64,000 bases of DNA, taken from Saccharopolyspora sp. NFXS83. GTDB lineage: Bacteria > Actinomycetota > Actinomycetes > Mycobacteriales > Pseudonocardiaceae. The notes under the pieces are model-generated. The model saw nothing but the letters and a program-made list of their open reading frames with translations, did no database searches and was not told the DNA's origin. The position numbers and the translations under genes were made by a program. Positions 34,768 to 43,714 of the stretch are shown in pieces. The first letter of the stretch is position 1, and every line of letters begins with the position of its first letter. The stretch spans positions 303,833-367,832 of the forward strand of contig NZ_JAPFGB010000002.1 of assembly GCF_026241095.1 (NCBI RefSeq). Direction: 5' to 3'.

Positions 34768-35897
34768 GGGTGGGCCGCCAAAGCCGGCATGGTCCGGTTC
34801 ATCAGACCGGGGATGTCCGCGTCCGGATCCGAGTTCAGCAGCCACTCCCCGATCCGCACCGACGCGTCCACCACCATCCGCACCCGCGGCATCCGTCGCT
34901 CGCGGTACCCGTTCAGCAGGGCGTCGTCCCAGTCCGCGGCACCGGTCAGCAGCTCGGCGAGCACCAGGACGTCCTCCAGGGACATCGCCGCGCCTTGCGC
35001 GATCGTCGGTGGGCAGCAGTGCGCGGCGTCGCCCGCCAGCACGAACCGGCCGTGATGCCACGGGCCTTCCACGAGGTACCGCTCGAACCACGTGTAGTTG
35101 ATCCGGTGCGGGTCGGTGAGCCCGGCGCCGATCTCCGGCCACGCCCCGCCGTACCCCGCCGCGAGGCGGCGCATCTCGTCCGCGTACGAGTCCGGGTCGA
35201 GGTCGGCCCGGTCCCGGTTGCGCTCCACCAGGTAGGCGTACATCGTGTCGGGCCCGGTCGGGCAGTACCCGGCGATGAAGCACGGGCCGCTGTAGGCCAC
35301 ATCGGTGCGTTCCACTCCTCGTGGCCGGGCGACGGCGGCCCGCCAGATCGCCATCCCCGTCGGCACCGGACGAGCTCCGATCCCGACCAGCGCCCGCGTC
35401 GGCGAGTGCACGCCTTCGGCGATGACCACCAGGTCGTACGCCCCGGACGAGCCGTCGGAGAACCCGACCTCGGCGACGTCTCCGTCTTGGCGCACCTCCA
35501 CGGCCCGGGTGCCCAGCCGCACCCGCGCACCGGAGGAACGCACGGCCTCGCTCAGCAGCCGTTGCAGGTCCGGCCGCCGCATGCCGATCGTGGCGGGCAG
35601 GTCCGGCCCGCCGGTGCGGAGGCCCGTCGCGAGGTGCAGCACGGTGCCGTCGGCCGACGTGATGCCGAGCGAGTCGAACGCGTAGCCTTGGTCGATGACC
35701 CCGGGCAGCACCCCGACCTCTCGCAGGACGCGCAACGCGCTGCCCTGCAACGTGATCCCGGACCCCGAATCCGCGTTCCAGTCCGATGTGGATTCGACGA
35801 GGTCGACGTCGACGTCGCCCCTTCGCAGCAGGACTGCCAAAGCGTTCCCGGCGGTTCCGCCGCCGAGGACGAGGACGCGGCGGTGCGCGTGTCGCAT
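34764..35897 (-). CDS. FAD-dependent aromatic hydroxylase-type monooxygenase
   Basis: 377 residues of the p-hydroxybenzoate hydroxylase fold. The FAD-binding VLVLGGGTAGNALAVLLRRG is at the N-terminus. The DG motif is varied (VVIAEGVHSPTRALVG) and the second FAD motif is FVLAGDAAHCCPPTIAQGAAMSLEDV. Such group A flavin monooxygenases use NAD(P)H and O2 to hydroxylate phenolic rings. Here the enzyme would prepare a catechol for the extradiol dioxygenase encoded two genes on. The gene follows the cyclase by 24 bases and its stop overlaps the amidohydrolase GTG. Confidence 0.88.
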   Translation of the reverse strand: MRHAHRRVLVLGGGTAGNALAVLLRRGDVDVDLVESTSDWNADSGSGITLQGSALRVLREVGVLPGVIDQGYAFDSLGITSADGTVLHLATGLRTGGPDLPATIGMRRPDLQRLLSEAVRSSGARVRLGTRAVEVRQDGDVAEVGFSDGSSGAYDLVVIAEGVHSPTRALVGIGARPVPTGMAIWRAAVARPRGVERTDVAYSGPCFIAGYCPTGPDTMYAYLVERNRDRADLDPDSYADEMRRLAAGYGGAWPEIGAGLTDPHRINYTWFERYLVEGPWHHGRFVLAGDAAHCCPPTIAQGAAMSLEDVLVLAELLTGAADWDDALLNGYRERRMPRVRMVVDASVRIGEWLLNSDPDADIPGLMNRTMPALAAHP

Positions 35898-35921
35898 GGG
35901 TCTTCCTTCCGGGTGCGGTGA

Positions 35922-36875
35922 CTACTTGACCGCGATCGGGTTGACCGGTGAGCCGACCGCACCGGTGATGGGCAACGGTGCCGCGGTGAGCCAGAACTCG
36001 TGCACGCCGTCCGCGGCGCAGTCGGCCGCGAGCGCGTCGAGGTCCCACATCTCCCCGATGAGCAGGCCGATGTTCGGGATCGCCACCTGGTGCAGCGGCT
36101 GGAACGCGTCGTCGAACTCGTTGGGCCGCACCTCGAAGCCCCAGGTGTCGGTGGCGATCGCCGCGATCTCGGTGCGGTGCAGCCACCCCGCCGTCCCGAA
36201 CGACAGCCCCGGCGCCGGCCCGCCCGCGTACTCGCCCCACCCGTCGCGCGCGCGGGCCAGCTGCCCGGTGCGGACCAGCACGATGTCGCCTCGGCCGATC
36301 GCGACGCCGTGCTCCTCGGCGGTGGCGGTGAGGTGCTCCTCGGTGATCGCGAAACCGTCGGCGAGTTCACCGCCGCCGACCACCCGGCCCACGTCCAGCA
36401 GCACACCGCGACCGGCGACGTGCGGGGCCAGGTGCTCGATGCCGGTGACCAGGTCACCGTCGGAGGTCACGACCCGTTCCGCCGGGCGCCCGTTCCACGC
36501 CTTGCCGTGGTCGAAGATGTGCCCGAGGCCGTCCCATTGCGTGGAGCACTGCAACGGCATCGCGATCACGTCGTCGGCGCCGCCGATGCCGTGCGGGAAG
36601 CCCTGGTTGCCCAGTGCCGCGTCGGTTCCGGTGTCGAGCATGGTGTGCACCGGGTTGGTGCGCCGCCGCCAGCCGCGCTGCGGGCCGTCCACGTCGAACC
36701 GCAGCGACAACGACCAGCTGGCACCTCTGCGGATCAGTCCGGCGGCTTCCCGGCGCTTCGCCTCGTCGAGGTGGTTGAGCGTGCCCAGCCGATCGTCCGG
36801 CCCCCATCGACCCCAGTTCGAACACCGTTCGGCGGCTTCGGCGATCGCCCCTTCGGGACTCGCGCGGTCGATCAC
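35922..36875 (-). CDS. Cyclase family protein (kynurenine formamidase-like fold)
   Basis: 317 residues from GTG 36875, overlapping the FAH stop by GTGA. After WGRWGPDDRLGTLNHLDEA (a motif of the large cyclase subgroup) come VIAMPLQCSTQWDGLGHIFDHGKAWNG, which holds the metal-site D..GH...H residues. The usual HxGTHxD is varied to QWDGLGH. RGVLLDVGRVV, then GDIVLVRTGQLARARDGWGEY and LPITGAVGSPVNPIAVK at the end also fit. Related enzymes hydrolyse amides or lactones or cyclise polyketides. In this cluster a lactone or N-formyl hydrolase step after ring opening is plausible. Confidence 0.85.
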   Translation of the reverse strand: MIDRASPEGAIAEAAERCSNWGRWGPDDRLGTLNHLDEAKRREAAGLIRRGASWSLSLRFDVDGPQRGWRRRTNPVHTMLDTGTDAALGNQGFPHGIGGADDVIAMPLQCSTQWDGLGHIFDHGKAWNGRPAERVVTSDGDLVTGIEHLAPHVAGRGVLLDVGRVVGGGELADGFAITEEHLTATAEEHGVAIGRGDIVLVRTGQLARARDGWGEYAGGPAPGLSFGTAGWLHRTEIAAIATDTWGFEVRPNEFDDAFQPLHQVAIPNIGLLIGEMWDLDALAADCAADGVHEFWLTAAPLPITGAVGSPVNPIAVK

Positions 36876-37873
36876 GAGCCCTCCTCGGTGCAGCGCGTCC
36901 GCTGCGCTCCCAGACCGGTGATCGAGCTCTCCATGACGTCGCCGCCGCGCAGCAACCGCCCCCAGTGCATCCCGTTGCCCGCCGGACTGCCGGTGAGCAG
37001 CACGTCTCCCGGCAACAGCCGTGCCGAGGCGGAGATGTGGGCGATCAACCGCGCCACCCCGAAGATCATGTCGTCGGTGGACTCGTCCTGCATGACCCGG
37101 CCGTTGAGGCGCAACGTGATCCGCAACCGCCCGAGATCGGCGACGAACTCCGCGGGAACCAGCCACGGGCCGAGCGGGGTGAATCCGGGCGCGTTCTTCG
37201 AAGCCAGCCAATCGGTGCCGATCGCGGGCATGTCCCGGCGGAACACCGCCGCGCGATCGGTCAGGTCGTTGGCGATGGTGTACCCGGCGACGTGCGACAG
37301 CGCCTCGTCGACCGGAACCCGGTAGGCGGTCCGGCCGATCACCGCCGCCAGCTCCAGTTCCCAATCCGGCTTCGCACACCAGGAGGGCAGCGTCACGTCG
37401 TCGTGCGGGCCGGTGAGCGCGCTCGGCAGGCCGAGGAACGCGTACGGCAGGTCCTCGGCCGCCCGGTGGTCCATCACCGCCGCGATCTCCGCCCGCGCCT
37501 GCTCGGGCGTGCGCGGGTCGCCGGCGGCGCGGTGCGCCAGCTCCAGGTCGATGACGTGCTGCCGGTAGTTGGCACCGGATTGGAAGACCTGCCGCGGCTC
37601 GACCGGGGCGTGCACGCGCAGCCCCGCGAGATCTCGCCACGGCCCGGTTCGAACCCGCGCGGCCTCGTCCAGCCGCGGGCGGAGTTCGTCCCACCGCTCC
37701 AGCAGCGTCCGCACGCTCGCTGCGGGCTCGCCGAAGACGCCGCGCAGGTCGATCGCCGCCCCCTCCGGCACGACCAGAGCCGGGAACCGCTCGCCGCCCG
37801 GATCGTCGGCCGCCGACAGCGTGGCGAGCGCGAACGGCGCGTTGAACAGGGCTGACTCATCTGCGGGTTCCAC
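36872..37873 (-). CDS. Fumarylacetoacetate hydrolase family protein (second copy)
   Basis: 333 residues with the FAH core: QSGANYRQHVIDLELAHRA, LPSALTGPHDDVTLPSWC, metal ligands in DWELELAAVIGRTAYRVP and ANDLTDRAAVFRRDM, then LGPWLVPAEF and GDVLLTGSPAGNGMHWGRLL. It differs from the first FAH of this cluster in length and in carrying the longer N-terminal domain typical of 2-keto-4-pentenoate hydratase or acylpyruvase relatives. It is the first gene of the six-gene operon, divergent from the LysR gene, so its promoter is the one most likely controlled directly. Confidence 0.88.
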   Translation of the reverse strand: MEPADESALFNAPFALATLSAADDPGGERFPALVVPEGAAIDLRGVFGEPAASVRTLLERWDELRPRLDEAARVRTGPWRDLAGLRVHAPVEPRQVFQSGANYRQHVIDLELAHRAAGDPRTPEQARAEIAAVMDHRAAEDLPYAFLGLPSALTGPHDDVTLPSWCAKPDWELELAAVIGRTAYRVPVDEALSHVAGYTIANDLTDRAAVFRRDMPAIGTDWLASKNAPGFTPLGPWLVPAEFVADLGRLRITLRLNGRVMQDESTDDMIFGVARLIAHISASARLLPGDVLLTGSPAGNGMHWGRLLRGGDVMESSITGLGAQRTRCTEEGS

Positions 37874-37922
37874 GAAACCGACCTCCCGATCACCAGGAAC
37901 CCAGTTTCGACGACCCGCCTCG

Positions 37923-37946
37923 ATCCGGGAAATCGATTCTCCGGAT
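37923..37946. promoter_or_regulatory. Candidate LysR-type binding site
   Basis: ATCCGG (37923-37928) and CCGGAT (37941-37946) form an inverted repeat with a 12-base AT-rich centre (GAAATCGATTCT), in the 216-base spacer between the FAH operon and the LysR gene. It is a dyad of the size LysR proteins use. Confidence 0.5.
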
Positions 37947-38089
37947 ACAGTCCATCCACGAGGTGAATACGACGGGTTGAGCAGCGAAGGACCGAAGTCC
38001 GAGGGTCACCCGCGCGTTCTCGGCCGCCTTCCCGCGAAGGCGGCCGGGGTTCCACCACCCGGCCCCCGGCACGAGAGGACCGACGACCA

Positions 38090-39001
38090 GTGCGGTTGGA
38101 AAGCTTGGACCTCAACCTCGTGGTGGCGCTTCGCGCGCTGCTCGAAGAGCGCAACGTCACCCGCGCCGGCAGGCGGATCGGGCTGAGCCAGCCCGCGATG
38201 AGCGCCGCGCTCTCCCGGCTGCGACGCCACTTCGGCGACGAGCTGCTCGACCGCGCCGGTGGCGGCTACGAACTCACCGCGCTGGGCCGAGTCCTGCTCG
38301 ACCGCACCACGACCGCCTACGACATGCTGGACCGCGTGTTCACCAGCAGGGCCGATTTCGACCCTGCCACCGAACGGCACACGTTCACGCTGCTGGGATC
38401 CGACTACGCGATCGCCGTGTTCGGCGCCGAGCTCTCCCGCGCCGTGCACCGCGAGGCGCCCCGGGTGCACTTGAACTTCCGCCAGCCCCCGCCGGACGTC
38501 GTCGACCGCACCGGCGCGCTGCTCAGCGGCATCGATGGCCTGCTCATGCCGCACGGCATCATCAGCGATTTCCCGTCGACCGAGCTGTACGCCGACCGCT
38601 GGGTGTTCCTGGTGGCCGAGGACAACCCGGAGATCGGTGATCGGCTGGAACTCGACGACCTGGCCCGGCTGCCGTGGGTCACCTACCAGCGCACCTACGA
38701 CGCGCCCGCGGTGCGCCAGCTGGGAGTGCTCGGCGTCGAACCGCACGTCGAGGTGTCGGTGGACGGATTCCAGAGCATCCCGCACCTGCTGGCCGGTACC
38801 CGCCGCGTCGCGCTGGTCCAGCAGCGGCTCGCCGAACTGGTGCGCTCGGTCGCCGCCGTGCGGGTCGTGGACGGCCCGCACGAGGCGGTACCGCTGCAGG
38901 AATCCCTGTGGTGGCATCCGGTGCACACCCACGACGCCGCACACCGCTGGCTGCGGGACAAGGCCCAGCAGATCGCCCGAGCGATGCCCGAACTGCGCTG
39001 A
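38090..39001 (+). CDS. LysR-family transcriptional regulator
   Basis: 303 residues from GTG 38090. The N-terminal winged helix reads LDLNLVVALRALLEERNVTRAGRRIGLSQPAMSAALSRLRRHFGDELL (about 5-52), of the NodD/NahR-like sub-type that begins with D-L-N-L. The effector domain covers the rest. NahR-like regulators activate aromatic degradation genes with an aromatic acid as inducer, which agrees with the divergent ring-cleavage cluster. A dyad lies in the spacer. A strong hairpin follows the stop. Confidence 0.9.
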   Translation: MRLESLDLNLVVALRALLEERNVTRAGRRIGLSQPAMSAALSRLRRHFGDELLDRAGGGYELTALGRVLLDRTTTAYDMLDRVFTSRADFDPATERHTFTLLGSDYAIAVFGAELSRAVHREAPRVHLNFRQPPPDVVDRTGALLSGIDGLLMPHGIISDFPSTELYADRWVFLVAEDNPEIGDRLELDDLARLPWVTYQRTYDAPAVRQLGVLGVEPHVEVSVDGFQSIPHLLAGTRRVALVQQRLAELVRSVAAVRVVDGPHEAVPLQESLWWHPVHTHDAAHRWLRDKAQQIARAMPELR

Positions 39002-39061
39002 AGACCCTTCCCGCGCGGTCCGCATCGCGCCGGCGGCAGGGACGGCGACACCGGCGACGAA

Positions 39062-39100
39062 CAGGCCCGCCGTCCGAGCAGGACTCGGGCGGCGGGCCTG
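39062..39100. terminator. Bidirectional hairpin terminator
   Basis: CAGGCCCGCCGTCCGAG (39062-39078) pairs with CTCGGGCGGCGGGCCTG (39084-39100), one mismatch in 17, over a five-base loop. It separates the convergent LysR and fgd genes. Confidence 0.7.
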
Positions 39101-39113
39101 GGTTTCGCCTGGA

Positions 39114-40121
39114 TCAGGCGCAGAGGTCGCGGATGCGAGGGGCGACGTCCTGGGAGAAGGACTGCAGGAAGCGGGTCTGGTCCGAACCGGGGGCGTGGAA
39201 GACGAGGTGGTCGAAGCCGGCGTCGATGTACGCCTTGACCTCGGACAGCACCTCCTCCGGGTCGGAGGCCACGATCCAGCGGCTCGCCACCTGCTCGATG
39301 GGCAGGTCGTTGCCCGCCTTCTCCATCTCCTCCGGGTCGGCCAGGCTGTGCTTGAGCTCGGCAGGCAGCGACAGCGGCGCCCAGAAGCGGGTGTTCTGCA
39401 GCGCGCGGTCCCGGTCCGGGTCGTAGGAGAGCTTGATCTCGATCATCTTCTCCATGTCGGCGGCGTTCTTGCCACCGGCCTCCGCCCCGGCCTCGACGGC
39501 GGGCAGCAGCTTGTCGGTGTAGAGCTCCATGCCCTTGCCGCTGGTGCAGATGAAGCCGTCGCCGACGCGGCCCGCGTACTTGGCGACCATCGGGCCACCG
39601 GCGGCCACGTAGATCGGCACGCCGCCTTCCGGCCGGTCGTAGATCGTCGCGTTGGAGGTGCGGTAGTACTCGCCCTCGTAGCTGACCCGATCCTCCGTCC
39701 ACAATGTACGGATGAGGTCGATGGCCTCGCGGAAGCGGCGGAACCGCTCCTTGAACTCCGGCCACTCGCGCGCGGTCACCGCGGTCTCGTTGAGCGCCTC
39801 ACCGGTGCCGACGCCGAGCATGACACGGCCCGGGTACAGCGACCCGAGCGTGCCGAACGCCTGCGCCACCACGGCGGGCTCGTACCGGAAGGTCGGCGTG
39901 AGCACGCTGGTGCCCATCTGGATGCGCGAGGTCCGCTCCCCCACCGCGCTCATCCAGGACATCGCGAACGGCGCGTGCCCCTGGTTGTGGCGCCACGGCT
40001 GGAAGTGGTCGGAGACCATCACGCTGTCCAAGCCGTTCTCCTCGGCCTGGACGGCGAACTCCACCAGGTCGCGCGGGGCGAACTGCTCGGCGGACGCCTT
40101 GTACCCGATCTTGATGCTCAT
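39114..40121 (-). CDS. fgd: F420-dependent glucose-6-phosphate dehydrogenase
   Basis: 335 residues, almost exactly the mycobacterial FGD length, and very similar by eye along its whole course: [40 protein letters not shown] (D38, H39 and W43 correspond to the F420-contacting and catalytic residues), [48 protein letters not shown] and [13 protein letters not shown]. It oxidises glucose 6-phosphate to 6-phosphogluconolactone while reducing F420, supplying F420H2 to other oxidoreductases. The protein is cytosolic. It is a single gene with a strong terminator behind it and about 650 non-coding bases ahead. Confidence 0.95.
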   Translation of the reverse strand: MSIKIGYKASAEQFAPRDLVEFAVQAEENGLDSVMVSDHFQPWRHNQGHAPFAMSWMSAVGERTSRIQMGTSVLTPTFRYEPAVVAQAFGTLGSLYPGRVMLGVGTGEALNETAVTAREWPEFKERFRRFREAIDLIRTLWTEDRVSYEGEYYRTSNATIYDRPEGGVPIYVAAGGPMVAKYAGRVGDGFICTSGKGMELYTDKLLPAVEAGAEAGGKNAADMEKMIEIKLSYDPDRDRALQNTRFWAPLSLPAELKHSLADPEEMEKAGNDLPIEQVASRWIVASDPEEVLSEVKAYIDAGFDHLVFHAPGSDQTRFLQSFSQDVAPRIRDLCA

Positions 40122-40775
40122 AGCTGGCTCGCTTACCTAACCCATCACCACGGTTGCGGGAACGTCGTGGCACTCGTCGTTGAACACCGCGAACAAGGAT
40201 CGGCGCGCCGGCCCGCGCCTCCGCCGCGCCGAACGGCCCCGACGGGTCCGCGGCGCAGTGGGTCCGGACACCGGGCGGCCGACTGCGGGCCTCCGGCGCG
40301 GACCGGGCGGTGGGCGTGCACCGGCAACGTCACTTGTCAAACAGCCTTGTCGCACAACATATTCCGCGCACGCCCGGACACCTCGGCCGGTCGCAGGCCC
40401 GGTCGCCGCCCCGGCCGCGAGGCGGGCGCGCGGCGCCGTCGGCGGAGGTGGAACCGGGTCATAGTCGCCTTTCCGCGGCACCGGGTGCGCTTGCTCGAAC
40501 AGTCGTACAGGGTCCCACGCCACCCGTTCCGACCGAGCGGCACCACTGCCCGGCCGCTATGGGAACGGTCACACCGCCCGCAAATCCATCACCGCGCGCG
40601 TCCGGGCGCACACCGGAAGTCAGCCCGGAAACGCTCCGGGACCGCTCGATTCCGCTGCGTGCCCGGCGAAGCTCCGGGCCGCGCACGCGGAACGCGGCGC
40701 GACCGCGGCGACCGGGCGAACGAATTCGTCCACCCGGCACCGCGGTCGCGCCGCGTTCGCAGCCAGTCATCGCGC
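40122..40775. other. Intergenic region upstream of fgd
   Basis: About 650 bases with no supportable gene; open frames are arginine/proline-rich shadows. A possible sigma-70-like promoter (TTGTCA at 40334-40339, 17 bases, ACATAT at 40357-40362) points to the plus strand, where no gene follows for over 4 kb. It could drive a non-coding RNA or be chance. The fgd promoter should lie within the first 100 bases. Confidence 0.35.
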
Positions 40776-40800
40776 GATCGCCCGCAGTCCGCGGGCGATC
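40776..40800. terminator. Hairpin terminator behind the MFS gene
   Basis: GATCGCCCGC (40776-40785) pairs perfectly with GCGGGCGATC (40791-40800) over a five-base loop, starting four bases after the MFS stop codon on the minus strand. Confidence 0.7.
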
Positions 40801-40804
40801 CGCG

Positions 40805-42142
40805 TCAGCTGTGGCGCTTGACCTTGTTGGACAGCACCACACCGAGGATGGTCATGCCGCCGCAGAGGACCAGGGTCAGCGACAGCGGAACCGAGGAGCC
40901 GTCGAAGGTGCCCACCAGCGCCAGCGCGCCGATCGGCAGCAGGCCGCCCGCGACGGCCGTGCCGAAGGCGATGCACAGGCCCGCCCCGGTGTAGCGGGCG
41001 TCGACCGGGAACAGCTCCGAGAGCAGCGAGGGCACCGCGCCGTTGAACGCGGCGTAGCAGATCGTGCCGACCAGCATCGCCAGCAGCATCGCGCCGAAAC
41101 CGCCGCTGTCGATCAGCCACAGCGCGGGGAACGCCCACAGCACCAGGATCACGCCGGACACGATCGTCAGCCGCTCCCGGCCCCACCGGTCCGCGTTCAG
41201 CGCGCTCACCAGCGTCAGCCCCACCAGGATCACCGAGGTGATCAGCAGACCGAACTGGACGTTCACCGCGGTGAGGGCGGGCACGTACTGCTTGGTGTAC
41301 GCGACCAGCCCCGTCATCAGCACGTACAGGTACGAGCACGGCGCCGACCACATCAGCGATCCCGCCAGCAGCGCCAGGCCGTTGTCCCGGAACACCGCGC
41401 GCACCGTGGGCCGCGCCGCCTTCTCGCCGCTCTCCCGCTTGGCGAGTTCCGCCAGGAACGCCGGCGTCTCCTCCAGCCTCCTGCGCAGCACCAGCCCCAG
41501 CACGATCAGCAGCGCGCTCGCCAGGAACGGCAGCCGCCACGCCCAGGACAGGAACGCCTCCTCGCTCACCCACAGGTTCACGACGAGGATCACCGCGCTG
41601 GCCAGCCCGATGCCCAGCACCGTGCCCAGCTGCACGAACGCGCCGTAGAGCGACTTGCGCTTGGGCTCCGCGTGCTCGACCGCGACCAGCACCGCGCCGC
41701 CCCACTCGCCGCCGACGGCGAGTCCCTGCAGCAGGCGGCACGCCACCAGCAGCACCGGCGCCCAGAACCCGGCCACCGCGAACGGCGGCAGCAGGCCGAT
41801 GGCGACGGTCGCCCCGCCCATCATCAGCATCGAGGTCAGCAGCGCGGTGCGCCTGCCCCGGCTGTCGCCGAGCTTGCCGAACAGCACCGCCCCGAGCGGA
41901 CGCATGCCGAACGCGACGGCGTGCGTGGCCAGCGCGGCCAGCGTGCCCATCCACGGCGAGGCGCCGGGGAAGAACAGCGGGCCGAACACCAAGGCCGCCA
42001 TGAACGAGTAGATGATGAAGTCGAAGATCTCGATCAGCGTGCCGAGCAGGGACGAACCTGCGATCCGGGCCGCCGACAGCGGCCGACCGGTCGGTGCCGG
42101 CGATCTGTTCTCGCGCGAAGGGTGCGCGGCCGTTTCAGACAT
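40805..42142 (-). CDS. MFS metabolite:H+ symporter (MHS family)
   Basis: 445 residues and twelve spans. The opening SSLLGTLIEIFDFIIYSFMAALVFGPLFFP, the FGKLGDSRGRRTALLTSMLMMGGAT loop and CRLLQGLAVGGEWGGAVLVAVEHA are signatures of the metabolite:H+ symporters (ShiA, KgtP, ProP relatives), which import dicarboxylates, shikimate or osmolytes. RRLEETPAFLAELAKRE after span 6 is also typical. It lies 49 bases downstream of the MmgE/PrpD gene in one operon, so it probably imports the organic acid catabolised by this region. Confidence 0.9.
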   Translation of the reverse strand: MSETAAHPSRENRSPAPTGRPLSAARIAGSSLLGTLIEIFDFIIYSFMAALVFGPLFFPGASPWMGTLAALATHAVAFGMRPLGAVLFGKLGDSRGRRTALLTSMLMMGGATVAIGLLPPFAVAGFWAPVLLVACRLLQGLAVGGEWGGAVLVAVEHAEPKRKSLYGAFVQLGTVLGIGLASAVILVVNLWVSEEAFLSWAWRLPFLASALLIVLGLVLRRRLEETPAFLAELAKRESGEKAARPTVRAVFRDNGLALLAGSLMWSAPCSYLYVLMTGLVAYTKQYVPALTAVNVQFGLLITSVILVGLTLVSALNADRWGRERLTIVSGVILVLWAFPALWLIDSGGFGAMLLAMLVGTICYAAFNGAVPSLLSELFPVDARYTGAGLCIAFGTAVAGGLLPIGALALVGTFDGSSVPLSLTLVLCGGMTILGVVLSNKVKRHS

Positions 42143-42191
42143 GGGGGTACCGCCCTCGTATGTGGTGTGGCAGGCGCGGGAAAGCGCGGGA

Positions 42192-43550
42192 TCAGGCAGC
42201 GCGCAGTGCTTCGGCGAACTCGGCGGCGCTGCCGCCCGTGCCGAGCGCGAGCACGTGCTCCATGGTCGGCTGGGCGTGTTCGCCCAGGTTGTCGGTGAAC
42301 TTGGCGCGGATGTCGGCTTCCGACAGCGGCCGGTCGGTGTGGCCGCGGTTGACGTCCTCGCGGCGGTGCAGGCGGCGGCCGTCGGTGAGCACGATCTCGA
42401 CTTCCGCCGAGTACGCCTGCGGGAAGCGGCTGTCCGGGTCGTCGGCGATCTCCACCAGCTGCGCGAGCCGCAGGATCTCCGGGTCCGCCAGCGATTCCGG
42501 GGTGAACTCGTCGAGCGTGAGCCGGTCGCGGGCCAGGCAGGCCCCTGCGATGAACGGCAGGCTGAACTTCGCGTCGTAGTCGTCCTGCGGGCGGCGCTTG
42601 CGCTCGATCGGCTCGCACACGGCGGCGGCCGGGGTCTCGTGGATGAGGCAGCGCACCGTCTCGACTTCGCTCGCGGCGAAGCCCTCGGATTCCTTGAGCA
42701 GCAGGATCGCGTCGGCGAATGCGTGGGTGAAGTGGCAGCTCGGGTACGGCTTGACCGCGGTCGCCAGCAGTTCCCAGCGTTCCCCGAGCCCGTCGAGCGC
42801 CTCGGTGGCGTCCCACTCGGTGTCGCGCAGGTGCGTGGCGTAGAGCCCGTAGCGGCCCTCGTAGACCTCTTCCGGTCCGGGCCAGCCGACCGAGGCGAAC
42901 GTGGCGGCGGTCAGCGCGCTCGTGGCCGCCCAGCCGGGGTGCAGGCGCTTCGTCCACGCGCCGTCGGCGAGGAACTCCAGGATCCCGGACGCCATCGAGC
43001 CGACGATGCGCTGCGACTCGGCGATGCCGTCGGCGGGCAGCCCGGCCAGCTTCGCCGCGGCGACCGCAGAACCGAACGCCCCGGCCAGCCCCGTCGGGTG
43101 GAAACCGGTGGCGTGGAACCCGCCGTGGGCGACGGTGCCGACGCGGGCGCTGATCTCGATGCCGAGCACGTAGGCCAGCAGCAGCTCCTCCGAGGATCGC
43201 CCGTGCTGGATGGCGGCGGCGAGGCTCACCGGCAGCGCGGTCGCCGAGACGTGCGTGATGGCGGGCAGGTGGGTGTCGTCGAAGTCCAGGCCGTGCACCA
43301 GCACGGCGTTGAGCAGCGCGGCCTCGCGCGGGGCCAGCCGGTCCGGCAGGCCCAGCACCGGCTGGTCGCCGGGTCCGAGCGCAGCGGCGGCCTTGCGGGC
43401 CCGCCGGGTGAATTCCTGGTCCACCGCGGCGAACGCGACCCCGACCGAATCGAGCGCGAGGTGCCGGGCACGCCCCAGGACCTCGTCCGGGACGTCCCGC
43501 AGCGTGATGCGCGCGGCGAATTCGCCGAGCACGTCCGCGATGGCAGGCAT
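42192..43550 (-). CDS. MmgE/PrpD family protein
   Basis: 452 residues from ATG 43550, which has AAGGAGG five bases upstream; upstream in-frame starts are shadows. PrpD-like features are RARHLALDSVGVAFAA, LLNAVLVHGLDFDDTH (the substrate-binding H...D-x-x-D region), AFGSAVAAAKLAGL, TKRLHPGWAATSALTAA and KPYPSCHFTHAFADA. The family includes 2-methylcitrate dehydratase, iminodisuccinate epimerase and cis-aconitate decarboxylase (which makes itaconate). The catalytic lysine/histidine pattern (KRLHPGWA) is present, but the exact reaction cannot be assigned. It is co-transcribed with the MHS transporter and shares an operator-like site with the neighbouring CoA-thioester operon. Confidence 0.88.
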   Translation of the reverse strand: MPAIADVLGEFAARITLRDVPDEVLGRARHLALDSVGVAFAAVDQEFTRRARKAAAALGPGDQPVLGLPDRLAPREAALLNAVLVHGLDFDDTHLPAITHVSATALPVSLAAAIQHGRSSEELLLAYVLGIEISARVGTVAHGGFHATGFHPTGLAGAFGSAVAAAKLAGLPADGIAESQRIVGSMASGILEFLADGAWTKRLHPGWAATSALTAATFASVGWPGPEEVYEGRYGLYATHLRDTEWDATEALDGLGERWELLATAVKPYPSCHFTHAFADAILLLKESEGFAASEVETVRCLIHETPAAAVCEPIERKRRPQDDYDAKFSLPFIAGACLARDRLTLDEFTPESLADPEILRLAQLVEIADDPDSRFPQAYSAEVEIVLTDGRRLHRREDVNRGHTDRPLSEADIRAKFTDNLGEHAQPTMEHVLALGTGGSAAEFAEALRAA

Positions 43551-43647
43551 GGGCGCCTCCTTGCTGGCCTCGTCATTGATGACCCCGCGGATGCGCGGCG
43601 CATCCGATGCGGACAGTGTGCAATCCCACCCCATGCCCAATCAAGAC

Positions 43648-43660
43648 AAAAGTCTGACAT
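43648..43660. promoter_or_regulatory. GntR-type operator upstream of MmgE/PrpD
   Basis: On the minus strand this reads ATGTCAGACTTTT; the core TGTCAGAC is identical to that in front of the MaoC operon at 44551-44558. It lies about 100 bases before the MmgE/PrpD start. FadR-type GntR sites commonly have the form T-N-GT-N3-AC-N-A. Confidence 0.55.
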
Positions 43661-43714
43661 TTTCAGATCAGGCGATTTCCGAACCTGCCCGGGGTCGATG
43701 GACGAGCCGCGCGG

